Assembly: GCA_025526935.1 (NCBI GenBank)
Contig: JAHLKD010000002.1
Span: 1-64,000 of the forward strand
Length of the DNA: 64,000 nt
Source: Cladochytrium replicatum
Lineage: Eukaryota > Chytridiomycota > Chytridiomycetes > Cladochytriales > Cladochytriaceae
Direction of reading: 5' to 3'
Numbering within the stretch: the stretch's first letter is position 1; every line of letters starts with the position of its first letter. Made by a program: the position numbers and the translations under genes. Positions 23,140 to 35,905 of this stretch are shown piece by piece. Under the pieces are notes generated by a model, which saw only the letters and a list, made by a program, of their open reading frames with translations, was not told the origin of the DNA and made no database searches.

Positions 23140-23830
23140 CTTTTGAAGCTTGAACGGCCAAATCGATCTATCATCGCTAAGACAGTCCCATTGTTCAGCG
23201 AACCGCAGATGTATCCTCAAACATGCACCACGTCCCCGACTAACTCTAAAGCGCAAATCGCTTCATGCTTCCAATCAAATCGCGAAATATTGGAAACTAG
23301 ATTTATACTTACGGTTACTAAACCATCAGTAAGTCCAATCCAAAGACCAACAAAGCCCAGCCCCAAGTGAAGGAACAAAATATTTCCTACTTTAACTCCT
23401 ACGAGGTAGGATCCTGCCAGGTTAATGACCGCACTACATTCAACATCAGTCATCCGCTGATTAATAATTGCGCTACAGAAGAAGAGAGGGGATACTACCC
23501 TATGGCTTGTCTACCAGATCAGCACAAAATTCCAAGAGTTGCCGCCCCGATTGCCTCCGATATGTGCAAAATCCCAGCGCATCTCCACCACAATGAAATA
23601 GTGCACCAAGCTGCAATGTAATCGAAACAAGAGTCCCAGACTTCCGGATCAGTACCCCACAGCTTTCCCCAGTGGTTTCGCATTAGGAGCATTGCGGTGC
23701 AGTAACAACAGCAACCAAAAAGGCTAAACAGGAGTGTGAGTGTGTGGTGGTGTATGCCACTGCCTCTAAGAGCATTGCCTATGCGAGCGGAATACCAAGC
23801 GGGATCCAACTTTTTTGTTGAGCACATGTT
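23140..23830 (-). pseudogene. MATE-family multidrug transporter relic
   Basis: Minus-strand pieces match the C-terminal half of MATE antiporters: ARIGNALRGSG (family RxGNALGAG), a hydrophobic helix, then WGTDPEVWD (family FTSDPEV). Later come an NLAGSYLVGVKVGNILFLHLGLGF piece and GFVGLWIGLTDG (family GLWIGL). The pieces sit in different frames with stops between them, and the N-terminal half is absent. It lies between a convergent coiled-coil gene and the 3' end of VPS10. Confidence 0.72.
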
Positions 23831-24049
23831 CGAAATTGGTCGTTCTCTCTACGATCGGCGCAGCCTAAGCATTGTCACCCTAAGCATTCTCTTGTTCCTG
23901 TGTTCCGTTTGCAGCTGTATTAATACACAAATGGCAACTCTGTATTCCTTAACCGCAGAGGTCCATATTAAGATAAACTGCATGTTAAAACGATTATGCA
24001 ACAATAAATGTCTCAATGTGGCACTTTACTCGCCAATCCGAAATTGCAA

Positions 24050-27000
24050 CTAGTACTCATCATCATCCAGGTCGAGCAATGCGGCATCATTTGGATCGGT
24101 TGGATCGAAGGGGTTGATTTGAGGGATTCCGTTAGGGTCAGTGCTGAGAGCAGCATACCCTGTTCTTTGTGACCTACGGCCAGTCACTTTTGACGCAATC
24201 CAGTCGTACGCCACCTTTGCCCGGTCTACGAGCAGCTCCCCAAGTTCCGCTGCGTATTGTCCTGCAGCTGTCACATATATCTGTGCCGTATGGGCGTATC
24301 TGCGCCAGTTGTCGCGCGACCCTAGCGCAGTTTCGAGATCGTCCGTGGGTAGCCTGTGGATGACCAAATTAGTGTGATCCATGTTGGTGCAATAACACCA
24401 TATTTACCTGATCCTTCCACCAAGCTTCCTGTAACGCAATAGGCCGTAAGTAACGCCAATTGGAATACCAAGAGACACAGAAATGATCATGAACCACGAG
24501 AAGCCCGAAATTCCTGCATAGGAGAAAGGCAGGTGAGATAACTTAATATTAAAGCGTTCAAAATGCCGTACCTTTGCACGATCCGAGTCGAAGTCCATTG
24601 TCAAGCACCTCCCCTCCAACACATTTGTTGTGCGGGGCTTTTCGGTATCCCGTCGACTCATACAGGTAACCGTCCTCACGGCACTCCGGTTTGCCTTTCG
24701 ATAGTCCTTGATAGAGTACGCACTTTCCGTTGTCCAAGTGGTAGTTGTAATCGCACTCATAATCTGCGGCAGTACAAGCGCAGAATTTGACCTCTTCTTT
24801 GGGGGGCAGGTACTCCTGGTGTATTCTGCAGTTGGCGTCCTGCTTTCTGATCCAGTACTTGACAGTTTGCCCAAACATGCAGCCTGATGTTGCGAACTTT
24901 GGCACAAACTCTTCGTAGTCGGATTGTGCACAGTTTCGTGGGAAGGCGTTTGAGAAGTCAAGATGTATAGCCGCGGTGTAAGTCCGAGAACTTGACTTTA
25001 CCGTGCCGAATACAACAAAGTGTGGAGTGGTTCCGGCTGGCTCCGTAACAATGTTCGTGACGGTGAACTTGTCCCCACCAACGTAGTCACTGATTGATAT
25101 CTCTTCGATACTCTTCCCTTCGTCAAGGGTGTACTTTATCGAGTCAGTTGGTCCTTCATTGTTAACCATCACGATGATTCCTCCGTGATCGCCGAATTCA
25201 AACATATGTGCGTCTTTAAGCACCTCCGTCCAGGTGTGGCCGGCATCACGAGTCACAAACATATCACCCTGCTTGTAGTCAGAGAGATATTCACCAATAT
25301 TCCCAACTGCGACCATGAGACCAGGGGCGGATGACGATGAATAAAGATCCCGCTGATCTTGACGTTCCGTGTAGGCATGAAGGTTCAAGCCACATTTCGA
25401 ACCGGCGCAATCGTAAGGTTTTCCAGCACTGTCGGAGTGAGGAGCATTGATGTAATCCCAGTTTGAGCCTATTCGGAAAGAAACCAATTGTAGAACCTAA
25501 CAGGGAAGTGAAAAATCAATACTTACCATCATCATATGTGATCTTGCTCCTGATCTTCTTCACGTCGCCGAGTTTAACATCTGCTGGATTCTCAACGACG
25601 TTTGCGAGAGCTACTCCATCCAATCCTTGCATCTTTTCAAAGTCCACGTATCTGGTCAAGTTAAATTGTGTTAAGCAGCTGACTTGGACAACCTAGTGTT
25701 TCTTCTCACCCCTTGTCATCGCGATTGGTGTACTGGAGAGCCATTGAAAACAGCGTACCGTTGCCATTGGATCGGAATAGAACTCCCCACACTGGTGACG
25801 AATCACGGCCGTTCTTGCGAACTTCGGTGTTGACATCCAAGAAAATGCGGTTGGTCTTCGATTCGAGAACAGTGTAGCCATAGTCCGGCAACTTGAATGA
25901 AGGTGGCCACTGTGCTTCTGCCCATTCCTCGCCATCCATACTGACCACCAGACGCAACTCAGCCTTGTCCGCACGGGCCTTCATCAAACCAAAGTCAACA
26001 TTTGTCCACCAATTACCTTTCATACACACCTGTGCGATCACCATAAACTCCTCCACTGAAGCGTAACCAACTGGACGGTTGAGAACTTTGGTCCACTTTG
26101 ATCCCCAGTTGGCCGTGTACTCCAGCCACAGTGGGTTATCAGAGTCGCCCGTGTCCGACATGTCCGCCTGGTCGCCCTTTTTGTGCTCGTAGCTCGAACA
26201 GAAGATTGCCGACTTGTCCATCTTACGCATCTTGCCTTCCCACGCCCAGCTGCACTTTGTCACATACTTGTTGAAGGCATTCCAACTGCTTCCACCATCT
26301 TGGGAGTAATACGCGATCGAGTAGCAGTCACCAGTGTCAAGCAAACCGCAAGATTTGTCACCGACCCAGATCAGCCAATCCGGCTCCGTCGGATGGATTT
26401 GCAAGGCGGGAATGCGAAGCCGATTGGGCTGGGACGGGCCCTTCATTTTCTTCCAGTTCGCCCCAGAATCTTTCGTCAACAAGTATTCCGCTTCAAGGCT
26501 GAGCACATAGAGGCGAGCTGGCTGATTTGGATCTGAAATCAATTGAGTGATCTGCATATCCTTGTTCAGAGGAGACCAGCTGTCCCCTTGGTCGTGACTG
26601 ATCCATCCGTTTAGCTCTCTGTCTCGGAAAACAACGACGTTCGACTTGTCAAAGTAGTAGTAGTCAACCATCTCTGCCTCAAACTTATGGAACTTCGTCG
26701 AGACACCCCCGCTCGTTCCGCTACCTCCACCCTTGTTCGAGCCGCAAACACGAGTAGGCTTGTCCTTAGTAAGGTCCTTCCCTCCTTGGCATTGTGACAG
26801 GCCGATTTTCCGGTATCCCGAGGATCCCTCAAACGTCTTACCCTCTGCGCAATTCTTCGGCTCCAAAGGATCTTTCCCATAAAGCTCACATTGTCCTTTG
26901 TCATTGCGGAAGAAGTGGACGTCGCTACAATACCAGCATGAGCGGGAAGTAGATTCGGTGGTATTTTCCTTACCAGGAGTAGTCTTGTTCTGTGCAAGGA

Positions 27001-30000
27001 CACACCTTGACGGTTTGGTCAAGGTCTTTGAACTCCCCAACGAAGCACTGCGAGTCTTGCTTCCTCCTCGACCACGAGATCTCCTTGCCCAAGAAGCACC
27101 GGTCGCTGTTCATCTCCCAGTTCTCAAAGTCGCTCTTGCTGGCACTCGAGTCTGATTTGCATTCTCGCTCAAAGATGGTGGCGAAATCCACTGACGAAAC
27201 AACCATCTCCACACTTCCTGAACCAGAATACACACCGAGGATCAAGAACTTTCGTGACGATGGCTCAGAGAGGATGGACTGCACACGGACTTCCTTGTCC
27301 GAAAACGTGTGAGAAGCCCAAGTCTTTCCATAATTCCACGAGTAGCTGGGAAAAATCCTCGGATGAGCTTACGGCAAAAATCTGCCAATTATTGGAAACA
27401 TACACAAGCGTGTTGGTCGGCCGCTCATCGTTCACCATGACAATGATGCCTCCATGATCACCAAAGGCCCACTTGTGCGCGTCCTTTCGAACTTCGTTCC
27501 AAGAAACGCCACCGTCGCGGGTGAGGTAGACGTTGCCTTCGTTGTAATCTAATAAACGGGAGCCCACATTGCCAACCGCCATGAAGAGACCAGGCGCGGT
27601 TGGAGTTGAGTGTATTCCAAGGTTAGCAGTTCCAAGAAGCTCTGGAATGTTCGTGTGACTGAACAACTGGAGAGAGCAGTCCTGTGGGAAGCACCAATCA
27701 ACACCAACAGAAGCCAGGTGATTTTTTTAGGTAGCAAGTACCTGTCCACATTCAATTTTGTGGCCATCGGCATCCCAAGATGGCGCCTTCAGACTTGACC
27801 AAGTTGCTCCGTCATCGAAAGAAACAACCGATTTGAGCTGCTTCTTCACTCCGCTCTTACCCAGCTGAAGTGCATTTGCGACTTGGTTAGCTATGATGAT
27901 TCCACCAAGGCCCTGGAACTTGTCAAAATCCACTGTGAAAACACCATGAGACACTCAATTGATTCGATTGCAAACACGTAAGCGTACCTTGTCCACGAGA
28001 CCCACGGTTCGTGTATTGCAAGCTGCGAGAATAGAACGTCCCATTCTCGTTCGAAATGAACAGTGTACCGTACTCAGCGCCAATTACATCATGCTGAAGT
28101 ACATCCATGAACACACCACCAGTAGTGGATTCCAGCATTGTAAATGCCTTGCAACAGTAACGATTAGTGTCTTTACACAACAGCAAACAATCATTTCTTG
28201 GGTTACTCACATTCTTTTCCACCTTCATGTTTGGCGGGAACTGAGTCTCCGCGAAGTTCGTACCGTCCACAGACACCAACAGTTTGATCGCGCCGCCGCT
28301 TTCCTGCACACACAAAAAACCATTCACTTTGGTTTACTCGCAACTTGATCAGCTCTGGACACTTACCACCGCAACGACCAGAACATTGTGGACAACAAAG
28401 AAGTTCACCACACCCTTCTCGATCAGAATCTTCTTTTCCTTTCCACCATGAGACCAAAGTACAAGTTGCAAGGGATTGTCATCCCGGTTGCGGTTGCCCA
28501 GAATGTCCTGACCAACTTTTCCATTCTTGTTCTTGTACTCGACACAGTACACCGCGTCCTTGGACGGAATATTAGTGCTGTCAAAGTACGTGTCGAGCAC
28601 AAAGAGACACTTGGTCGCCCACGTCGTGATCGGGCTACCCCAGGATCTGCCGTTATCGGTCGAGATGTACGTGCTGGTATGGCACGTCGTCGTCGAGCAA
28701 TCCCACCCGCCGCCAACAAACACGAGATAATCGGGCTCTTTGGGATGGAAGTCCAAGATGGGGATGTTAAGAATGTTGTACTTCTCAGGTGTCTTCAGGG
28801 CTCTGAAACTGTCCGACGATTTCTCGCTCAACGCGTCGTCGGTCCAATAGATCTCACCGCTCTGAAGCAAGAAAAACGCCCGCTCCTTCTGCGTATCGTG
28901 GAGACCCATTCGCTCGATGGGCCCTTTCTCTTTCACAGACTTCGGCTGCTCCCATGTTTGGCCCTCGTTTGAGCTTCGGTAGATCACACCTCCCTCGGTG
29001 TGCATAAACACAATGTTGGTCTTGGGGATATAGTACACCTTTGAAATTCGGTCCTGCAGGTTCAGTTGCTTAACGACGGGTTGGCGCCCGCCAGGTGGAT
29101 CGACTGTTCCACCCGAAGATCCTCCCGAGTCGTCATCATCACCAATGCCACCACCAGGATTGTCTTCTTTTCTTCGGCATTCACGAGCCACGCTGGCGCC
29201 AAGGTCCTCCCCACCTTCGCACTTGTTACCAGGAATTACCCGGTAGCCAGATTTACCCTGGTACTTTGTCCCAACAGGGCAATCCTCCGGCTGATCCCAG
29301 AACTGAGAGTTCGGAACACACTTTCCGTTCGAATCGCGATCAAAGTTGTAATCGCATTCAAAGTCCTCCTTTTTGCAAGGGCAGGACCGTAAAGTGGTGG
29401 CAGGGTCTTTAAACTTTTCACCACGGTAACAGTCTGCGCCGGATTTGCGACGGACGTACTCGGTCTCATGGCCCATGACACAATGGTGGTCGGCGTTGAT
29501 GGAGGATTTAGGCTTCCATTTCTCGAGATCAGAATCGGAGCATTTTCGGGAATAGAAATCGGCAAAGCTTATCTGAACCAACGCATGCTTGTTCACGTTC
29601 GAACCGTCGGTAAACCACGCGAGCATTTTAAGCGAGGTCGAGTCTTCGTCCACTTCGGTGAGCTTCACTCTCCAGCTCGAAAATCCACTCAGACCTGTCT
29701 CCTTCTTGGTGAACTTCTTTCCGAAATCAGTCGAGTACAGAAAGTAGTTGGTCGCTTTGTCGTCCGGGAGCAGCACAATCACCGTTCCCTGGTCCAAAAT
29801 CTCGTATTTATGCGGACCTTTCGCGGCCGCATTCCATGTCAATCCACCATCGGACGACACAAACGTGTCTGATTTGTCGTAGTCGAGCAGCTTTTCCCCG
29901 ACCGATCCAACACCCACCAATAACCCAGGAGCGCCAGCGGAACTGAACACGCGGCCCACGTTATGCGGCTGCGTCACCGAAGTAAGATGCAACGCGCAAC

Positions 30001-31632
30001 TCTCCTCAGCAACAGATTGCGGTGTGCACGACCACGTTTTGCCCTCGGAGTCCTTTTCCGGCGGTTGGAGGTAGCGCCATTCCTGCCCATTGTTGAACGA
30101 GATCTTCGAAGCGATCTTCTTACTCTCGAAGGGGTTGTTCTTCACATCCTCCCAATTCTGAACAACGTTCGCGAGCATGATACCGTCAAACACTTTTGTC
30201 TGAACACGTTCGAAATCGACACGGCCGTCGGCGTTCCTGTTGGTGTGCTCTAGAATCTTTGTAAAGTGCTTTCCATCCGACGTGGATGTGAAAAGCGTTC
30301 CGTATGGGGGTGTGAGCAGGGAGCGGCTCGGTTTCGAGGCAATGTCCACTGTAAGTGTGTACTGCGATGACTCCAAAACGGTGTACGCCTGATCCGAGGA
30401 AGGGAACAAAAGGTGTCAACTGGTTGACGGAAGACAGGTAATTAATTCACAACGTACCTCACGCTTCACGTCTCCAAGCGGAAACAGCGTCTTACCAAAG
30501 TTCTGTCCATCTCTAGTCACCCACAATTCAAGCTCTTCAGCTTTCTTCGATTTCTGTTTTTGTCGCGCCCGACAGATTAGCAAATCACCACATTCCCAAA
30601 ATCAGCTCCAAACTCACCACAGCGATCAGCAAAAACTCCTCGACGAACCCAAATTCTGTCGGATACCCGTCGCCCAGGTTCACAACTTCCCGCGTAGACT
30701 CTGTAAAGAACTTTTCGGTCCGGACCATCCTCAGATCATTGACCAATTTGAACCTCTGGTCGCCGGTCTTATCACGGTAGTCGAGACAGTAGATCAAGGT
30801 TTCAGGTACACTGTCGAAATGCTCCGAGGAGCGCGCCCACATGCACTCTGCCGCGTACTCCAGAATCGAGGTCATCGTGCTGCGGAACGCATCCTTGGTG
30901 TAGTAGACCTACAAAGAGAAAGCGTGTGTCAATCTCATAGTATTGTTTTGGCTGTGTTGAAAAGATAACTTACGACCGAGTGACACTTTTCGAAAAATAC
31001 AGTGCCGTCGCACTTCTCGCCGTGGAAAATGACATGGTCGGTCCTCCCAGCGTGGAACGACAAGATGGGCCGTCCGCCGCTGATAAAAGGCGCAACCGGC
31101 GACTCGAAGCTCCGCCAAGACTTTCCCTTATCCTCCGAAACATAATGCTTTGTCTTTGACGTCAAAATATAAACCTGTCCAAAAAAAACCTATATGAGCA
31201 CCCAGAACAAAATATTTAATAAAGTATCCAAAGTCAAATACATACAACTTCCTTTGCAAACGGATGCTTCTGCACGAGATACGCAGCGCCGTTGGGGACG
31301 TCCTTGACCTTCTCCCACGTCCGTCCCTCGTCCGGTGACCGCCAGATATCATGCGTCGAAGATTCCTGCAGGAACACGACCTCCGAGTCGTCGAGGTAGA
31401 AGAGCTGTAGGGGGAGGTTCGAGAACTCCTTTCCGATCGATACGTCGATCTTTCCGCTCGATGCCCGTGGCACGAGTGCCGGGGCGTTGGTGGCGGACAC
31501 TAGGACCGTCGAGACGAGGAGTGTCAGGGCGGATAGAAAGATTGTGAATGCGGTGGTGGTGCGAATCCTTGATGTAAGTGGTTGGCGTTGAGGGAATCGC
31601 CGGCCGTGGAGTTGCCTCCCTTGAGTGGCCAT
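24050..31632 (-). CDS. VPS10: Vps10/sortilin-type sorting receptor with three VPS10 domains
   Basis: Fifteen exons (31632-31246, 31174-30974, 30909-30618, 30553-30458, 30388-28367, 28303-28211, 28147-27988, 27932-27742, 27681-27414, 27345-26974, 26924-25710, 25651-25527, 25468-24572, 24513-24408, 24353-24050) total 6729 nt, 2242 residues, with no frame error. A signal anchor sits near residues 28-50. Three units each have a beta-propeller with Asp-box repeats ([24 protein letters not shown]) and a Cys-rich 10CC module ([42 protein letters not shown]). One membrane helix ([18 protein letters not shown]) and a tail follow. The tail has [10 protein letters not shown] and an acidic dileucine-like [11 protein letters not shown]. 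Vps10 carries vacuolar hydrolases from Golgi to endosome. Yeast Vps10 has two such domains and about 1580 residues, so a third domain is unusual. Confidence 0.95.
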
Positions 31633-31881
31633 GATTGTGTCGAAAAACCAAGGGCGACTAAGCAGGGTTTGATGCCGAGTTTTAAAACCGATTTTCTAAA
31701 AGCCAGTCCAACTCTCTCCGCTCTTCAGTTTCACGGTGCTTGCTTGCGTGCGAGTGTGTGTGCAGATGGGATGGAGTGGGTGTGGCTCGGTTGGTCAAGG
31801 AATGATGAGGAATGGCACGGACTGCTTTGGTGATGGACCGGGTACACTGATCACAGCGGACCAAGGCTCTATTACGAGACA

Positions 31882-32926
31882 TTACTGCTGAGGCGGATAT
31901 GCGTACGGCGGCGGATCCGTGCTCGATGCAGCCCCCGGACTAGACCGCTCTCCCCCACCATCTACTTCCCTCCCTTCACCCTTCCCCGTTTCCGGCGTGT
32001 AAGCCGGCAACCCCTCACTCGCACTCATCCCCCTCACCGGCAATGGCCCCGGCCCCTGTCCCGCCCCTCCACCACCCCGCTCTCCCATGACCATCACAAC
32101 ATCGATCGAAAACGCTTTCCCGTTCCCCCTTCTGTTCCCGCACAACCCGCTGCTACCTTGCCCCCTCTGCAAACTCGCGTACGGCTCCCCGCCCCTCCTG
32201 AACCCCCAGAAAATCCCCAGGTGCGCGTCCTCGGCCGAAAACACGGCGACGAGGTCCGCGCAGGCTTCAGCGAAGCGCTGGAGTGACCGCGCGAGCATCA
32301 TGGAGCTTAGGAGGAGGAGCACCATGATCGTGAGGGGGATAAAGGCGAACTGGGTGGTGTAGCTTAAGTCCATGTGGATCTGGCGCCGGAAGACGAAAAA
32401 GAGGATCACGCCGAGGTTTACGAGCGCACCGAAAATGCTGCGTGAGAATGAGGTAAGGGAGATTCGAGTTTTAGGGGGCTCTTTGTGTGTTTACTTGAGG
32501 ACTTGGAGACGGGTGAAGAGTTGTTGGATGGGCGGGATCAATGTGTTCAGCAGCTCCAGACGCTCGACATACTTTTGCGGCGTGATCTTTTCGATGAACA
32601 GCTGTTTGATCTGCGAACCGGGTGTCGGAGACGTTGGTGATCCGCTGAGCAGTCCGTGTGCAGGTCCAACTACTTCCGGTGCTACTAAGTTGGACAGATC
32701 AGCGAAACCAAAATATGATTCCTGACTTCTTTTCACCAGTGATTGCTAATCCCTGCCGCTCACGGAACCTCTGCGGCGATCCTGGATAAATCTCAGGTTC
32801 GGCGCGGTCGGTCCACTTCATCTGCTCGGCCGCTTTGAATGTCGCCAACGAGTACGTGAGCGTGATGACATGGGCGACCTGCCCACCGATTACGATCAGC
32901 GGTGCAACTATCGGGTTTGTCTGCAT
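31882..32926 (-). CDS. Multi-pass membrane protein with PPPY tail, function unknown
   Basis: Three minus-strand exons, 32926-32769, 32728-32495 and 32437-31882, total 948 nt, 315 residues. Hydrophobic segments lie near residues 5-28 (IVAPLIVIGGQVAHVITLTY), 132-147 (IFGALVNLGVILFFVF) and 160-178 (FIPLTIMVLLLLSSMML). An amphipathic segment follows, then a Gly/Pro-rich tail with GLPAYTPE and a terminal STDPPPYAYPPQQ. The PPPY motif is the kind recognised by WW domains of Rsp5/Nedd4 ubiquitin ligases, so the protein may be an adaptor or cargo. I do not recognise the family. It shares a 249-bp gap with the 5' end of VPS10. Confidence 0.75.
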
Positions 32927-33201
32927 ATTTTGTGTGTGTATTTTTCAAAACCAGATCAGAACAGTCAAAAGAAAACACATGACACCGATCAAAACAGTGA
33001 GATACAAATGAAGGGGGGCAAGCCAGCGTGGAGGCATTCTAACCCAAGAGAAACGAATGAAAGTGTGTAGCACCCGTAATACCCAAAAACAAAAATAAAA
33101 TGCGGCAGAACCGAAAGACGAACCCCTGCAAAAGCAAAATCACAGACACACAACCGATTCTGAAACTGCAAATCTCAAGAGCAGATCACCCTCTACTTTC
33201 C

Positions 33202-34987
33202 TCATGACATCTGCACATCGGACGCGATATCGAACGACGTGATTTGCGGCAGATACGCACAAGCGCTCAGGTCCAAAACCCACATATCCCCAAACACGTC
33301 CGCGCCATCGTACCCTCCAAATACGTACAGCCGAGAATCATACAGCACCGCAGAATGATACCCCCTCGGACTGGGCATCAGCGTCCCAAACACCCTCCTC
33401 GCCTCCCACGACATCGTCACCAAATTAAGTAGCAGCACCTCGTTATTGTAGCTCACGCCGTCGTGCCCGCCCAATACAAACAGGTACGACCCGACCTGGG
33501 TCGCGGTGTGCGCGAGGCGCGGCACGACTCGGTCCGTCGAAAGCACCTGCCACGTCAGCGTGGTGAGATCCAGTAGTCGCACGTCTGAAAAGCACTCGCG
33601 ACCGTCGCTGCCGCCGAACACGAGGACTTTGTGTCCGATCAGCGTGGCGGTGTGGTAGCCCCGTGGGTTCTGTGAAACCTGCGGCTCGCCCTCCCAAAAG
33701 GTCTGCAGGTGCCGCCATTGGAGCGTCTCGGTGTCGAGACAGTATAAGTCGTCGAGTGCTTGCACGCCGTCGCCGCCCGCGTAGACGTACATGCAGTTTT
33801 CGTATGCCCAGGCGGTGTGCGCCCGCCGCGGGGAGGGGGTGTTGGGGAGATCAAGGCGGGACCAGTTGTACGTTGGTATGTCCAGCACATGAAGCGTGCT
33901 AAAATAATCTGGCCCGTCGCCGCCTGTGAAAACATTGTGAGAAATCGTCCATCAGCCTGGAGGATTTTTTGGGTATACCTCCAAAGATATAGAGCTTGTC
34001 GTTCACTAGGACCGCAGAATGGGCCCTGCAAGGCTCCGGTAAGTCCCCAGTGACTCTTGGCTTACTCCACACCATCGTTTCTGCGTCAAAGACGTACAAA
34101 TCGCCAAAACAACTTTTCGCATCGCATCCGCCAAACACGAGAAGAAGTCCGTCCGAAGTCACCAAATTCATGGAATGTGCGCGAAGCGATGCAGGTGGTT
34201 TCACCGCACCCCTCGCTTTGACTCGCGACCAGTGCATCGCAGGAATGGGTGCTTGGAGAAGTGGTCTCGCCAGGGTGTGTTGGTTTCCAGCCGACATCTG
34301 GCCCGGGATAGGGGAAGCGGTTCCGGAGCCTGGAGTACCGCCATGTCGAGAAGCCTTTGGGCCGGCGCTGGAAGCGACTAGGGAGGTGTTTGATGCGGAG
34401 GAAACGTGGTTGGTTGGTGCAGGGGTCTGTTTTGGAGACTGCGACTGATCTTCGGAGAGAGGGGTAGTGGTGCGACTCAAGCTCCCACTGGGATGAATGG
34501 GGTTCATGACGGCACCAATTACAGTGTTGCCAATGTCTGTTGGAGAAGTTGTGGTGGTGTAAGAGAGCAAGCCGTTCGAGGCTACAGAAGTAGAAGGCTT
34601 TTGATTTGGAAAAGTAGAAGAGCGAGGTGGAGAAACACCAGCGGAAGTATTATTGGAGGGTCTTCCTGGTTGCTGGAAAGGGTGCGACTGGGCAGTGGGT
34701 TGTTTAGCACTACCGAGGGGCACCACAGACGAGTGGTTCTGGAAGAAAGGGCCGGTAGCGGTTGGGGTCATCAACGGCAGAGGATAGGCAGGCGAGGCTG
34801 ATTGTGGAGACGCATGGTTCTGGAAGGGGTAATGTTGGTGTTGAGCGTAGGGAGAAGAAGCAGCAAAGTAAGGAGACTGAGCATTTCTTGAGGCTGAAGG
34901 CGAGGTGGCAGGCGATATAGCGTAAGTGGGGGTTGACGGCAGGCTGTAGATAGCCGCAGAGTTAGTGGTGCGTCTGTAGGAGGACAT
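33202..34987 (-). CDS. Kelch-repeat protein
   Basis: Two exons, 34987-33979 and 33923-33202, joined over a 55-nt intron inside a kelch blade: 1731 nt, 576 residues. The frame is also open back to an ATG at 35047, which would add 20 residues including CGQC. The first 270 residues are Ser/Pro/Thr-rich and disordered. The C-terminal half holds six kelch repeats with the GG doublets and W residues (LLLVFGGCDAKSCFGDLYVFD, LYIFGGGDGPDYF, YVYAGGDG, LVFGGSDG, FVLGGHDG, YVFGGYDG). Fungal kelch proteins of this layout act in polarity or signalling, but the sequence does not say which. Confidence 0.9.
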
Positions 34988-35047
34988 TTGAGTATCATTC
35001 GTATGGCACTGCCCACAGCCAGGTTTGTCCGACTGGATAAAAAACAC

Positions 35048-35386
35048 AAATCAAGCTCCCCAAATGTGGGTACTCCAAAAATGATTCTTATGAGTTGAAA
35101 GAGGTATCACGAGTATAGCTCGACTTGTTTGGTTGGCATTGGCAAACATAAACGACAACGTAAAGAAAAGAAATGTAATCAACTATGGAGATGAGCAAAA
35201 ATCACAGTGCAAAGAACCCGGAAAAAACTCTCTCAACACCCCGGAAAGAAGCCGACGAGAGCTCGCGACACCACTAGCCAGGATCCCAAGAAAATCCAAC
35301 TATGACGAAGAAAACTTACCATACACCATACTGTTAACAATGGCAGGTAATTTCCCAGCCCATTTTGATGCAATAAATAACTTCTT
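35048..35386. other. Intergenic, possible short ORF only
   Basis: An ORF at 35133-35346 has no recognisable domain. I see no aminopeptidase sequence here, although the fragment that follows would need about 550 upstream residues. Confidence 0.4.
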
Positions 35387-35728
35387 CGTCAGAGCCTGGT
35401 TACTACAAAGACGGGGGTTTCTCTATTCGCATCGAAAATGTCGTTGTGGTGAAACCTGTCACCACTGCCAACAACTTTGCAGGAAAGCAATTCTATGGCT
35501 TTGAGCACTTTACTCTCATCAGTATGTAGGTAGGACAACGAATTTAATGCTGATTCCTGTTTTTAGGTTCCCATTCAGTCCAAGCTCATCAAGAAGGAGC
35601 TGATGACCGACGCCGAGGTTGCGTGGGTGAACCGTTACCATGCTGAGTGCTTGGAAAACGTTTCAAAGCTCCTTACCCCTGGCTCTCCTGTCTACATCTG
35701 GCTTCAGCGTGAGACTCAACCCTTGTGA
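35387..35728 (+). pseudogene. C-terminal fragment of Xaa-Pro aminopeptidase (aminopeptidase P, M24B)
   Basis: Reads EPGYYKDGGFSIRIENVVVVKP, then FYGFEHFTLI, an apparent intron, and VPIQSKLIKKELMTDAEVAWVNRYH to LQRETQPL and a stop at 35726-35728. This is the extreme C-terminus of cytosolic aminopeptidase P (XPNPEP1 type), with two of its metal-binding glutamates (in EPGYY and RIEN). The pita-bread domain carrying the two Asp and the His ligand is missing upstream. The best splice between LI and VPIQ is one base out of frame. It is therefore a broken remnant. Confidence 0.8.
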
Positions 35729-35905
35729 TGAAGTATAGGTGGACATTGCGACAGAAAGACTATCCATTTCCCGTTCAGTTTAATTTGATTCATAAATGGC
35801 CATTTGTTGTGTCAACTTGTTGTTGTGTCAACTAGTTCAATAAAGGCTATTGAATCTTTCACATTTTAAGTTTTGACATATCTCCACGACTTTCGCTAAG
35901 TCTCG

